Assembly (NCBI GenBank): GCA_052437175.1
Contig: JBQVOK010000001.1
Span: 434,001-498,000, forward strand
Source: JACVCJ01 sp052437175
Lineage (GTDB): Bacteria; Bacteroidota; Bacteroidia; CAIKAF01
Direction: 5' to 3'
Length of the DNA: 64,000 nucleotides
Shown: positions 1 through 11,004 of the stretch, one piece after another
Numbering within the stretch: the first letter of the stretch is position 1
Layout of the letters: every line of letters starts with the position of its first letter
Position numbers and translations under genes: made by a program
The notes under the pieces: model-generated
The model's input: only the letters and a program-made list of their open reading frames with translations
What the model was told of the DNA's origin: nothing
Database searches by the model: none

Positions 1-1
1 A

Positions 2-823
2 CTTAGCGCCGCGTCCTGCAAAAAACTGAAAGAACCTACGGGCGACATCGAAAAACAATATGCCGCCGCAGGCGGACATAGCGTCAACGCTATCGAGATC
101 AAGGACGACGCAGGTCATAAAATGTACAAGATCCATTATCCATCACCACTGCCGGGGCCTTGTCCCGTGGTGGTATGGGGCAACGGAACGGGTGGCACGC
201 CCGAGAACTACGAGGGAGTTATGAGTCACCTGGCCGGCTGGGGATTTATCGTGATCGGCAGTTACGACGGCTACGTGGGTACAGGCCAGGCCATACTGAC
301 CACCGTAGATTTTATGAACATCCTGAATACGGACACTTCCGGCATTTTTTACGCTAAGGCGGATATGGCCCGCGTGGGTGCGGTGGGGCATTCACAGGGA
401 GCTGCGGGTATACTGAACGCACATACCGATTTCCCGGCAGGAAGTATTTTCAAGACCCTGGTGCCGGTAAACCTGCCCACACTGAAGTGGACCGACCCGG
501 AACACGTATACAATCCCGAACTGGTGCAGGTACCGGTATTCCTGATGAGCGGCAAGGGCGACGGACTTATTTCACCGGTAAAGAGCAACGGCGAAACCTT
601 CGATGCCCTGCCCCCGGGTTTACCCGCTGTTATGGGTCTGGCTGCAGGCGCCGGACACCTGGCCTTTACCAAAAGCGGCGGACGGTATACAGGCTATCTT
701 ACGGCCTGGCTGCGTTACCAGCTGTTCAGCGATACCGTGGCTGCCGGGGCCTTCACAGGTGCAAATGCCGAAATTAAAAACACTTCCGGCTGGAAAGACG
801 TACGTACCAAAAACCTGAACTGA
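2..823 (+). CDS. Alpha/beta-hydrolase lipoprotein, 5' truncated by window edge
   Basis: The open frame enters from the left edge, so the true start lies outside the window. The first visible residues, LSAASCKKLKEP, look like the end of a lipoprotein signal with the lipobox cysteine, so the product is probably an exported lipoprotein. A nucleophile elbow GHSQGAAG, an acid candidate in SGKGDGLISP and a histidine in AGAGHLAF form the expected Ser-Asp-His triad of the alpha/beta-hydrolase fold. The layout resembles the dienelactone hydrolase / cutinase-like branch. Substrate cannot be read from the sequence. The gene is convergent with the SIMPL gene: the two stop codons are directly adjacent (TGA then TTA). 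Confidence 0.8.
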   Translation, partial: LSAASCKKLKEPTGDIEKQYAAAGGHSVNAIEIKDDAGHKMYKIHYPSPLPGPCPVVVWGNGTGGTPENYEGVMSHLAGWGFIVIGSYDGYVGTGQAILTTVDFMNILNTDTSGIFYAKADMARVGAVGHSQGAAGILNAHTDFPAGSIFKTLVPVNLPTLKWTDPEHVYNPELVQVPVFLMSGKGDGLISPVKSNGETFDALPPGLPAVMGLAAGAGHLAFTKSGGRYTGYLTAWLRYQLFSDTVAAGAFTGANAEIKNTSGWKDVRTKNLN

Positions 824-1558
824 TTACTGCCGGATCGCAAACTTTACGTATACCGATGAAGTGAGCTGTATCTTCTGAAACTGAACGGCCTCCTCCTCGG
901 CTCCGCCGTAAAACTCTTCCTCCACACGGCGATTCTGGCGGTAGAGCCCGCTTACGTTCGAAAGGGCATTGGCCAGTTCCGGGTTAACACCCGCCATATT
1001 TTCCGTAATGATAAGCGCATTTCCCCTTTTTTCACCGATGGCATCCAGCAGGTAATCGGCCTTGCTTTTGGCGGCTTTTATGGCCAGTATCTTCACTTCC
1101 TTCAGCAGGCTGTCCATTTTGGTGTGGTTTACGTGCGAGATACGTGCGTTTTTGATCTCCAGCGTACCAAGTTCTTTGAATACCTTGCCGGCGGTTTCCG
1201 CATCTTTTACTTTCAGTACATATTTTTTCTGGGTGAGCAGATCGTCTGTTTTCCAGTTCACACGCACAAAATCGGCATTGGCGCTGCTCAGCGAAAGCGC
1301 ATTGGGACCCAGCCCGATCGAGTTCAGGGCTGTGCGCATTTTGGTTTCCTGTTCCTGTATGGTAATTTTCGTTTTGCCATCGTATTTTTCCATTATGCGT
1401 ATATCAATAAAGATCTCGTCGGGCACAATGTTCAGTTCGGCATTACCGGTTACCTCGATGTAGGGAACTTCAGCCGCAGCGGGCGTATACTGGGCGTTGA
1501 GCAGGGCATAGGGCTGGCAGAATATCAGGGCGAAAACGCCGAAAAATAGTTTTTTCAT
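824..1558 (-). CDS. SIMPL domain (DUF541) exported protein
   Basis: This 244-residue protein starts with a signal peptide (MKKLFFGVFALIFC...LLNAQ) and continues with PYIEVTGNAELNIVPDE, the typical entry strand of SIMPL/DUF541 proteins. A Lys-rich helix and the segment AAKSKADYLLDAIGEKRG also match the family. SIMPL proteins are periplasmic or outer-membrane associated and their biochemical role is poorly defined; some relatives are linked to oxidative stress or signalling. A weak TACTTTTA element on the minus strand (1586-1593) could be its promoter. The gene is probably monocistronic, since its neighbours face away or converge. Confidence 0.85.
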   Translation of the reverse strand: MKKLFFGVFALIFCQPYALLNAQYTPAAAEVPYIEVTGNAELNIVPDEIFIDIRIMEKYDGKTKITIQEQETKMRTALNSIGLGPNALSLSSANADFVRVNWKTDDLLTQKKYVLKVKDAETAGKVFKELGTLEIKNARISHVNHTKMDSLLKEVKILAIKAAKSKADYLLDAIGEKRGNALIITENMAGVNPELANALSNVSGLYRQNRRVEEEFYGGAEEEAVQFQKIQLTSSVYVKFAIRQ

Positions 1559-1637
1559 GGGGATATTTATCTGTTTGATTCAGGCTAAAAGTACAAACTT
1601 TTTAAGTGGGCGCAGGCCCCGTTTCTGAAATTATCAA

Positions 1638-1645
1638 TATCTTCG
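1638..1645 (+). promoter_or_regulatory. Bacteroidota -7 element (TATCTTCG) of the PIF1-like helicase
   Basis: TATCTTCG is a one-base variant of the Bacteroidota -7 consensus TAnnTTTG. It ends 4 nt before the ATG at 1650, so the predicted transcript would be leaderless or nearly so. No clear -33 TTTG was found. Confidence 0.45.
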
Positions 1646-1649
1646 GCCT

Positions 1650-3929
1650 ATGGCTACAGGAGAGCATCCAACCCTTAGTGCCGTGCAGCTTGCGGAACAT
1701 TTTTTGTTGTATACAAAAAGACACGTTTTTCTTACCGGGAAAGCCGGTACCGGGAAAACCACGTTCCTGCGCCATATCATCAATACCATTCATAAAAAGA
1801 CCCTGGTAACGGCGCCTACAGGCATTGCCGCCCTGAATGCCGGCGGCGTAACGCTGCACTCCCAGTTTCAGCTGCCTTTTGCCGGGTTTTTACCCGTACA
1901 GGGCGATTTTATGGTGAACGACCAGGTAAAGTTCGAAACGTTCTCCACACTGTCGCGGCACCTGCACATGAACAATATGAAACGCCGGGCCATACGGGAG
2001 GCCGAACTCCTGATCATCGACGAGGTGAGTATGCTGCGTTCCGACCTGCTCGACGCCATCGACTTTGTATTGCGTTTCGTACGCCGCACCCGCGAACCCT
2101 TCGGAGGTATACAGGTACTCTTTATCGGGGATATGATGCAGCTGCCACCGGTGGTAAAACGCCAGGAATGGGAAGTGTTGCGCAATTACTATAGTTCGCC
2201 CTTCTTTTTCGACGCACACGTATTGCGCCAGGATACACCTGTGTACATCGAACTGACCAAAATTTACCGGCAGACCGACCGGGAATTTACCGATATACTC
2301 AACAACCTGCGTTATAACCGGCTTACAGAAGCCGATATAGAACAGCTCAATACCCACTACCATCCGGGGTTTGAACCGGCAAAGGACGAAGGCTATATCC
2401 GCCTTACCACGCATAACCGCGATGCCGATGAGATCAACCGCCGCGAACTGGAGGCGCTCACAGGTCCGGGACAATTGTACCGTGCTGTGGTGGCCGGGGA
2501 ATTTCCGCCGCATATTTACCCCTGCGATGAGGATATGCTGCTGAAACCCGGGGCACAGGTCATGTTCATCAAGAACGATCCCACAGGTATGCAGCGTTTT
2601 TACAACGGAAAGATCGCCTGGGTGCGTTCCGCTACCGAAGAAGAGCTCTGGGTGGAATTTGAAGATGGGGAGACCATGCCGGTAGACCTGTACCAGTGGC
2701 AGAACATACGCTACACGGTAGACGAAGGCACCAAAGTGATCAAAGAAGATGTGATCGGTACCTACGATCAGTTCCCGCTGCGCCTGGCCTGGGCCATTAC
2801 CATACACAAAAGCCAGGGACTTACGTTCGAAAAAGCGATCATCGACATCGAAAAAGTATTCGCTTCCGGGCAGGCATACGTGGCTCTGTCGCGACTGCGC
2901 AGCCTGGGCGGACTGGTCTTATCGGCCCGGATCACCGCCCGGGGTATCGATTACGATCCTTCGCTGCGGCAATTTGAAGAACGAAAAACACAACAGGGCG
3001 AACTGCAGCAACTACTGCAAACCGCCTCCGCCGAATATACCGAAAGCTTTTGCCTGAAGGCCTTTAACCTGATGCCTTTGCTGCGCGACTGGAAAGAACA
3101 CCTCGACACCTACGGCGAAAAGGACAGCGTGGCCGAAAAACAAAAGAACCTGGCCTGGGCCAGGAGTATACTGGAAAAGATCTCCGCCCTGCGCGAACTG
3201 GCCGATAAATTCTGCGTACAGCTGCACAAGGGCTTTATCGGTGGCGATATGCAATACGTACAGCAACGCCTGGAAGCGGCCATTGCCTATTTTGACAAAC
3301 CGCTGAAAGAGATCTGCTCGGAAATATACCTGCGGAAAAAGGCCATGGCGCGTATTTACCGGGCCAAAGCCTACAGTACGGAACTGGAAGAGGCCGATGC
3401 GGCCTGCATGCAGGTGATCGCCTCGCTGCATAAGGCAGGTGTAATGATGTTTGCCATGCTTAACGGCAGCGAAGCGGCGGAAGAACGCTGGAAGAACACG
3501 CCCGATCTGTCCTGGCGCATCGCCCTGATGCAGCAGGACTCCTCTGCGGAAGAGGACCGTGTATACACGAACGCAGGAAACAAAAAAGAAAAAAAGAAAA
3601 AAACACCGAAGGAGAAAAAGCCCAAAGCCGAAAAAGGCTCCACCTTCCGCCTCACCCTGCAGATGCTGCTGGACGGAAAAACGCCGGAAGAGATATCTGT
3701 CGGGCGCGGCCTGGCCCTGTCCACCGTAGAAACGCATATTGTACGCCTGATAAAGGAAGAACAGCTGCCGATCGAAAAAGTGGTAAGCAGCGACGAAGTG
3801 CAGGAGATGATCCGTTTCCTGGATAAGCACGAAGACACCAAACTCTGGGACCTGCGTCACGCCTTACCCACGGAAGAAGACTTCCGCCGCCTGAAATTCG
3901 TACACGCCTACCGCGAAACGTTGAAATAG
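1650..3929 (+). CDS. PIF1/RecD-like superfamily 1 helicase with C-terminal helix-turn-helix
   Basis: The 759-residue product has a Walker A motif (LTGKAGTGKTTF, about residues 29-40), Walker B (LLIIDEVSML) and the late SF1B motif AITIHKSQGLTFEKAIID. These place it in the PIF1/RecD2-like 5'-3' DNA helicase group. The central region is helical. A very Lys-rich linker follows (NKKEKKKKTPKEKK). The C-terminus, beginning LTLQMLLDGKTPEEIS and containing LSTVETHIVRLI, resembles the helix-turn-helix appended to some RecQ and PIF1 proteins and may bind DNA or a partner. Start chosen at ATG 1650 because a -7-like element lies just upstream. A role in replication or repair is inferred. Confidence 0.85.
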   Translation: MATGEHPTLSAVQLAEHFLLYTKRHVFLTGKAGTGKTTFLRHIINTIHKKTLVTAPTGIAALNAGGVTLHSQFQLPFAGFLPVQGDFMVNDQVKFETFSTLSRHLHMNNMKRRAIREAELLIIDEVSMLRSDLLDAIDFVLRFVRRTREPFGGIQVLFIGDMMQLPPVVKRQEWEVLRNYYSSPFFFDAHVLRQDTPVYIELTKIYRQTDREFTDILNNLRYNRLTEADIEQLNTHYHPGFEPAKDEGYIRLTTHNRDADEINRRELEALTGPGQLYRAVVAGEFPPHIYPCDEDMLLKPGAQVMFIKNDPTGMQRFYNGKIAWVRSATEEELWVEFEDGETMPVDLYQWQNIRYTVDEGTKVIKEDVIGTYDQFPLRLAWAITIHKSQGLTFEKAIIDIEKVFASGQAYVALSRLRSLGGLVLSARITARGIDYDPSLRQFEERKTQQGELQQLLQTASAEYTESFCLKAFNLMPLLRDWKEHLDTYGEKDSVAEKQKNLAWARSILEKISALRELADKFCVQLHKGFIGGDMQYVQQRLEAAIAYFDKPLKEICSEIYLRKKAMARIYRAKAYSTELEEADAACMQVIASLHKAGVMMFAMLNGSEAAEERWKNTPDLSWRIALMQQDSSAEEDRVYTNAGNKKEKKKKTPKEKKPKAEKGSTFRLTLQMLLDGKTPEEISVGRGLALSTVETHIVRLIKEEQLPIEKVVSSDEVQEMIRFLDKHEDTKLWDLRHALPTEEDFRRLKFVHAYRETLK

Positions 3930-3960
3930 CTAAGAGCTGGTAGCTTATAGCCTCCATATA

Positions 3961-4187
3961 GTGAGCTAATAGCTCATGGCTGATAGCTTTTACCAACAGC
4001 CACAGGCGACAGCCTCCGCATCGTAAGCTAATGGCTCATAGCTGTTAGCTTTTATCCCCAACAGCCAAAGGCGATAGTCCCCGCACAGTAAGCTAAAGGC
4101 TGATGGCTCATCGCTTTTTACCAACAGCCACAGGCGGGAGCTCCCTACGGTAAGCTACAAGCTATTAGCTCATAGCTGACAGCTTCT
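3961..4187. repeat. Tandem array of about four 62-65 bp units
   Basis: Units begin at 3961, 4023, 4088 and 4150, each with GT(A/G)AGCTA followed by runs of the half-palindromic AGCTnATAGCTCAT type. Each then has a middle block like CCAACAGCCACAGGCG and a variable tail. The last unit is truncated after its AGCT block, and a degraded half-unit precedes the array (3931-3960). AGCT-rich stretches can self-pair. The block fills almost all of the 292 bp between the helicase gene and lpxH, and no gene is seen in it. Confidence 0.85.
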
Positions 4188-4197
4188 ACTTATTTCC

Positions 4198-4205
4198 TAT
4201 CTTTG
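4198..4205 (+). promoter_or_regulatory. Bacteroidota -7 element (TATCTTTG) of lpxH
   Basis: TATCTTTG matches TAnnTTTG exactly and lies 16 nt upstream of the proposed TTG start at 4222, directly after the repeat block. Confidence 0.55.
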
Positions 4206-4221
4206 CTCACATTTTACACAA

Positions 4222-4965
4222 TTGATTGTATTTGCATCCGATCTGCACCTGGGCGTTCCCAACCATGAGGAATCGCTGAAACGCGAAAAACGCTTCGTGC
4301 AATGGCTGCATGAATACGGTTCCCGTGCCGATGAGATCTTCCTGGTGGGGGATGTGTTCGATTTCTGGTTCGAATACAAACAGGTGGTACCCAAAGGCTA
4401 CACGCGCCTGCTGGGCACCCTGGCCGATATCTGCGACAGCGGCAAGCCCGTACACATGTTTACCGGCAACCACGACATGTGGATGTTCGGCTACCTGGAA
4501 CAGGAACTGGGCGTACAGGTACACCGGCAGCCCATTGTGCGCGAATGGGACGGGAGATCGTTCTATATCGGGCATGGCGACGGGCTGGGGCCGGGTGATC
4601 ACGGCTACAAGTTCATCAAGAAAGTATTTACGAACCGCTTTTTCCAGTTCTGCTTCCGGCAGTTTCACCCGGATTACGGGGTGCGCCTGGCACAGTTCTT
4701 TTCCCACAGCAGCCGCAATGCCAATTACGAAGCCGATAAAAAATTCCTCGGAGAGGATAAGGAATGGCTTATCCAGTACATTAAAGAGGTGTTGCAAAAA
4801 GAATACCACGATTACTTTATTTTCGGACACCGGCATCTGCCGCTCGACCTGGCGGTGGAAAACAGCCGCTACCTGAACCTTGGCGACTGGATTACGTATA
4901 ATACATACGGGGTCTGGGACGGCCGGGAATTGTCCCTGGAAGTATACACGGCCCCGCAGAAATAG
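4222..4965 (+). CDS. lpxH: UDP-2,3-diacylglucosamine diphosphatase LpxH-like
   Basis: The 247-residue protein carries the full set of calcineurin-like phosphoesterase motifs in LpxH order: SDLHLG, GDVFDFWFEY, TGNHDMW, GHGDGLGPGD and FGHRH. LpxH removes UMP from UDP-2,3-diacylglucosamine at the inner face of the cytoplasmic membrane in lipid A synthesis. There is no ATG near the first conserved strand, so TTG 4222 (M-I-V-F-A-S-D-L-H) is the best start; it lies 16 nt after a good -7 element. Length suits the family. It sits just upstream of the ligase-associated helicase gene and may be co-transcribed with it. The start codon is less certain than the function. Confidence 0.85.
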   Translation: MIVFASDLHLGVPNHEESLKREKRFVQWLHEYGSRADEIFLVGDVFDFWFEYKQVVPKGYTRLLGTLADICDSGKPVHMFTGNHDMWMFGYLEQELGVQVHRQPIVREWDGRSFYIGHGDGLGPGDHGYKFIKKVFTNRFFQFCFRQFHPDYGVRLAQFFSHSSRNANYEADKKFLGEDKEWLIQYIKEVLQKEYHDYFIFGHRHLPLDLAVENSRYLNLGDWITYNTYGVWDGRELSLEVYTAPQK

Positions 4966-4992
4966 GAGTGGGGCGTATAGGAACGGCATGTT

Positions 4993-7416
<2,424 letters not shown>

Positions 7417-7423
7417 AAAGCCG

Positions 7424-7431
7424 TATTTTTG
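7424..7431 (+). promoter_or_regulatory. -7 element (TATTTTTG) ahead of pdeM
   Basis: TATTTTTG fits TAnnTTTG, lies in the 20 nt between two genes and ends 5 nt before the pdeM ATG. This suggests an internal promoter giving a leaderless message in addition to readthrough from the helicase gene. Confidence 0.45.
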
Positions 7432-7436
7432 TACCC

Positions 7437-8099
7437 ATGTGGTCCGGCGAACACCCCCTGATCTGGAAAGATACCGAACTCCGTTTCGGCATCGATAAAA
7501 GCCTGTTCATACCTGCGTTAAAGACCCTGGTACTGGCCGACGTACACCTGGGTAAGGCCGCGCATTTCCGCAAAGAGGGCATACCCGTGCCGCAGAACCT
7601 GCTGTTCGAGAACCTGGGCCGGATAGAAACGGCGCTCAGCCTCAGTGGCGCAAAGACCCTGCTTTTTGTGGGCGATCTTTTTCATTCCGACCTCAATTAC
7701 GAATGGACCTACTTCGAAAAATTCAGGGCACATTTTGCCGGCGTGGATTTTGTACTTACCCGCGGGAACCACGATATACTGGATGAAGAACACTACGTAC
7801 GGGCCGGTGTGGAACTTACCGAAAGCTGTGCGCTGGGCACGGATATAGAGGTGCTGCACGATATGCCCGGGGAAGGTGATCCGGAAGTACTGTACATCTG
7901 CGGTCACATGCATCCTTCGGTGCGTTTGCGGGGGCGCGGACGGCAGAGCCTGGCGCTGCCCTGTTTCCGCTGGCGCGAAAATAAACTGCTGATGCCTGCT
8001 TTCGGGGCATTTACAGGCCGGTACAGCGAAAAACCACAGGCCGGCGATCGTTATTTCGTTCCCGTTGCCGATAAAATTGTTTTCTTTGCAGCATCGTGA
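7437..8099 (+). CDS. pdeM: Ligase-associated metallophosphoesterase PdeM
   Basis: The 220-residue protein has the calcineurin-like motifs LADVHLGKAAHFRKEG, VGDLFHS, TRGNHD and CGHMHPSVRLRG. The DVHLGK...HFRKEGIPVP arrangement is typical of the ligase-associated endonuclease family PdeM. The family is thought to cleave DNA or phosphodiesters in a repair pathway with the DEXH helicase encoded immediately upstream. The stop overlaps the GTG start of the next gene (GTGA), so translation is probably coupled. Confidence 0.88.
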   Translation: MWSGEHPLIWKDTELRFGIDKSLFIPALKTLVLADVHLGKAAHFRKEGIPVPQNLLFENLGRIETALSLSGAKTLLFVGDLFHSDLNYEWTYFEKFRAHFAGVDFVLTRGNHDILDEEHYVRAGVELTESCALGTDIEVLHDMPGEGDPEVLYICGHMHPSVRLRGRGRQSLALPCFRWRENKLLMPAFGAFTGRYSEKPQAGDRYFVPVADKIVFFAAS

Positions 8100-9079
8100 A
8101 AATCTGGGTAGGCATTATTTTTTTTATGATCTCCACCGTTGCGGCCGCACAGAATAAACGGGCCGAAAAGCTCTACAACGATGCTATGAACGTGCTGCAG
8201 GAAGGGGAAGAAAGTTTGGCGATGGACAAACTTCAGCTGGCGCTGGAATACGATTCCAACTTCAGCAAGGCGCGTTATAACCTGGGCCTGCTGTACCGCG
8301 AGGTAGGCAAGTATAACCTGGCCGAGGAGCAATTTAGTATACTTATCCGTCAGCAGGCGGCCTTTCCGAAGGCGTATGTACTGCGCGGCAAAATACGCCT
8401 GGAAGCAGGTAAGACCGACAGCGCCCTGGCCGATTTTCAGAAGGCCGTACTCATGTATCCCAACGATTACGACGCCTGGCACGGTATGGGCACAGCGCAT
8501 TTCATGTTCGAGAACTACGAAGGTGCCGAAGAGTTTTTCAGCAAAGCGCTGCTGATCTTCCCCGAATTCCCGGCCTGTTATAACGACCGTGCTTCGGCCC
8601 GCATGATGCTGGGTAAATTCAACGAAGCCCTGGAAGATTATAAATACGCGGTGGATTTTATGCCGCAGAACGCCCGTTACCACAACAACCTGGGTTCCCT
8701 GTACCTGCGCCTGGGAAGGGAAGCCGAAGCCCGTGCCGAATTTACCAAAGCGCTGGCTACCGGAGAGGAAACGGATATCAGTATAAACATGCTGATGCTC
8801 TGTGATATTGCCCAGGAAAATGCACAGAACGATTCCCTGAAAAGCGACTGGCCTGTATTTCACCTGAACCGTTCCAATGCGTATGCCCTGCAGGGAATTT
8901 CGGACTTGGCCATGAAAGAAAATACCATCGCTTCGGGCACCGACGATCCCGACCTGAAAGACTATACCTGCCTGCAGAAAGTACGCCTGCTCATCGCCAT
9001 GAAATTTTACGAGCAGGCCTGCAGCGAATTAAAGAACTGCCCGCTGGCGGCGGAATATAAAAAACTGGTATGCAAATGA
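8096..9079 (+). CDS. Exported TPR-repeat protein
   Basis: The 327-residue product opens with a signal peptide (MKIWVGIIFFMISTVAAAQ) and then at least four tetratricopeptide repeats, recognisable from spaced A-Y-x-x-x-L-G patterns such as SKARYNLGLLYREVGKYNLA and YHNNLGSLYLRLGREAEA. The GTG start overlaps the pdeM stop. It probably acts as a periplasmic scaffold with the downstream OmpA-type protein, whose start overlaps this gene's stop. No enzymatic motif is visible. Confidence 0.8.
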   Translation: MKIWVGIIFFMISTVAAAQNKRAEKLYNDAMNVLQEGEESLAMDKLQLALEYDSNFSKARYNLGLLYREVGKYNLAEEQFSILIRQQAAFPKAYVLRGKIRLEAGKTDSALADFQKAVLMYPNDYDAWHGMGTAHFMFENYEGAEEFFSKALLIFPEFPACYNDRASARMMLGKFNEALEDYKYAVDFMPQNARYHNNLGSLYLRLGREAEARAEFTKALATGEETDISINMLMLCDIAQENAQNDSLKSDWPVFHLNRSNAYALQGISDLAMKENTIASGTDDPDLKDYTCLQKVRLLIAMKFYEQACSELKNCPLAAEYKKLVCK

Positions 9080-11004
9080 GACGTTCCCTGCTTCTGTTGC
9101 TCATAAGCGCCGGCCCTTTACTGCTGAATGCCCAGGTAGATTTTAAAGCTAAAAATTTCCCGGGTAAAAAACAGGAGTTTACAGCCATACTTAAAGTATT
9201 TAAGGAAGGCGAAAAATTATTTACCCAGGCCGAAAAAGGGAACGATTCGCTCTATGCCCCGGCCTACGAAAAACTGCATGAGGCACACCTGTTCAACAAA
9301 CAGAGTATCGAATGCAACCGGCATCAGCTTACCTGCCTGGTGCGCATGGGCCGTTTCACCGAGACGCTGGAGCATTACCAGATCCTCGAAAAGATCGATC
9401 CGGCCTTTAGTCCGAACTGGCTTCCCGGCTATGCCGAAGTGCTGCGTATGAGCGGTCAGTATGAAAGAACGGCGGCCGTATACGATCGCTATTTCAAAGC
9501 CGGCGGTACCGAGAACGCCTTATGGGAAGGCATACCCATCAATGCCCGCAGCCGTTCCGAAGAAATAAACACCTACCTGGAGCTGGCCCGCAAGCCCATC
9601 TTACGTGAAAAGTCCTTTATGCTGTTGTCTGCACTCCGTATACCTGAGCAGACCTGCATTACCGTGGATCCTTTTACGGAAGACCTGGTATACACCGTAT
9701 TCGAAGACAATTATTTCCGCCTGGTGCGCCTTACCCGTAAATCCGATTACTCGGTAAAAGTGCCCCTGAGCGGTCCGCTTACCCGTGTGCCCAATATTAC
9801 GTATATAAGTCTGCATTCCGCCGGAAATAAGCTGTTGCTGAGCGATGGTAACGACCTGTACCTGCTGAGCCGCCGGGGTACGATGCTCGATTCCGTTACC
9901 TTTCTGCCTGCGGCCGTGAATTCTGCGGCCCGGGAAAACGCCGCCGTTTTTTACGGAGACGATATCGTATTTACCAGCGATCGGGAAGAAACGCTCAAAA
10001 CCTATATCTACAAGCCCAAAACCGGAGAAGTAACGCTTTTTAATCCGGGTACCGAAGGCAGTGTATGCAGTTACGACCCCGCCGCCCAGCGCTGGGTGTA
10101 TGCGCGCAGCGGCAAGGGAAGCATCGGCGGCAGCGATATCTTTTTCATGGACAACGGTGTGGAACGCAATGCCGGTATCCACATCAATACCTTTGGCGAC
10201 GATACCTGGTCGGTGTATACTTCCACAGGTGCGTTCTATGCGTTGCACGGCGATTCACTGCTACGCTTCGTACGCCGCCGCGAAACGCCTTATAAACCGG
10301 TATATGTAACGGCGGCACACCTTATGTCTTTCACCGATAAGGTCTTCTACAGCAGTGTGGCGGTAGGCGCGCGCGAAAACGACAACGAATCCTTTGTACT
10401 TACCGGGGAGGTTACCGGTGGCCGTGCCCGCGAAATTCCGCATAAAATATGGGTGTTCGATCCCGAAACCGGTAATCCGCCTGCTTTTTTATATACCGAT
10501 TCCCTGGAAGGAACTTTCCGCGCCGTAGTGCCCAAAAGCGGCAAGGTACAGATATGGGTGAACGCAAAAGGATACATGCCCTTCACCACCATTGTGGATG
10601 CCGAAGCCGTGTATACCGGAACGGAACACATTGCCATGAACCTGGAACCCGTACGCGAAAATGCGTCCCTGGTGCTGCCCTATACCTCGGGTTTGCGGGA
10701 ACTGAGCGCCGAAAAAGCCCGCAGATCGGCCGAACTGATGCGCCTCAGCGACTGGCTGCGCCTCAATAATAAGACCCGCATACAGATCGGGGTACATACC
10801 GATAACCTGAACATGACGCCCAATGCCATACGCAACGGCGAGGAAAAAGCACGCATCCTGTACGAGTTCCTGCGCGACCAGGACGTGGAAAGGCGTCGTC
10901 TCGACTGGATATTCGAAGGGCCCGAACGTCCCTTGTACCCGAATAATACGGCACAAAACCGTATCTTGAACCGCAGAACCGAGATAATTGTAACACAAAA
11001 ATGA
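9076..11004 (+). CDS. TPR / PD40-like / OmpA C-terminal domain envelope protein
   Basis: A signal peptide (MRRSLLLLLISAGPLLLNAQ) precedes a short TPR-like region (about residues 35-150) and a middle section of beta-rich repeats resembling PD40/propeller blades, including DIFFMDNGVERNAG. After a carboxypeptidase-regulatory-like segment (GEVTGG...KVQIWVNAKGYMPF) the C-terminus carries an OmpA-like peptidoglycan-binding domain (IQIGVHTDN...NRILNRRTEIIV). The order resembles PorE/OmpA-type proteins linked to type IX secretion or gliding, but that role is only inferred. ATG 9076 forms an ATGA overlap with the previous stop; an ATG two codons earlier (9070) is the alternative. Confidence 0.8.
   Translation: MRRSLLLLLISAGPLLLNAQVDFKAKNFPGKKQEFTAILKVFKEGEKLFTQAEKGNDSLYAPAYEKLHEAHLFNKQSIECNRHQLTCLVRMGRFTETLEHYQILEKIDPAFSPNWLPGYAEVLRMSGQYERTAAVYDRYFKAGGTENALWEGIPINARSRSEEINTYLELARKPILREKSFMLLSALRIPEQTCITVDPFTEDLVYTVFEDNYFRLVRLTRKSDYSVKVPLSGPLTRVPNITYISLHSAGNKLLLSDGNDLYLLSRRGTMLDSVTFLPAAVNSAARENAAVFYGDDIVFTSDREETLKTYIYKPKTGEVTLFNPGTEGSVCSYDPAAQRWVYARSGKGSIGGSDIFFMDNGVERNAGIHINTFGDDTWSVYTSTGAFYALHGDSLLRFVRRRETPYKPVYVTAAHLMSFTDKVFYSSVAVGARENDNESFVLTGEVTGGRAREIPHKIWVFDPETGNPPAFLYTDSLEGTFRAVVPKSGKVQIWVNAKGYMPFTTIVDAEAVYTGTEHIAMNLEPVRENASLVLPYTSGLRELSAEKARRSAELMRLSDWLRLNNKTRIQIGVHTDNLNMTPNAIRNGEEKARILYEFLRDQDVERRRLDWIFEGPERPLYPNNTAQNRILNRRTEIIVTQK

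Noticed and set aside
3961..4187. CRISPR array in the tandem repeats
   Set aside because: Units are 62-65 bp direct tandem repeats with no unique spacers, no cas genes and imperfect repeat sequence.
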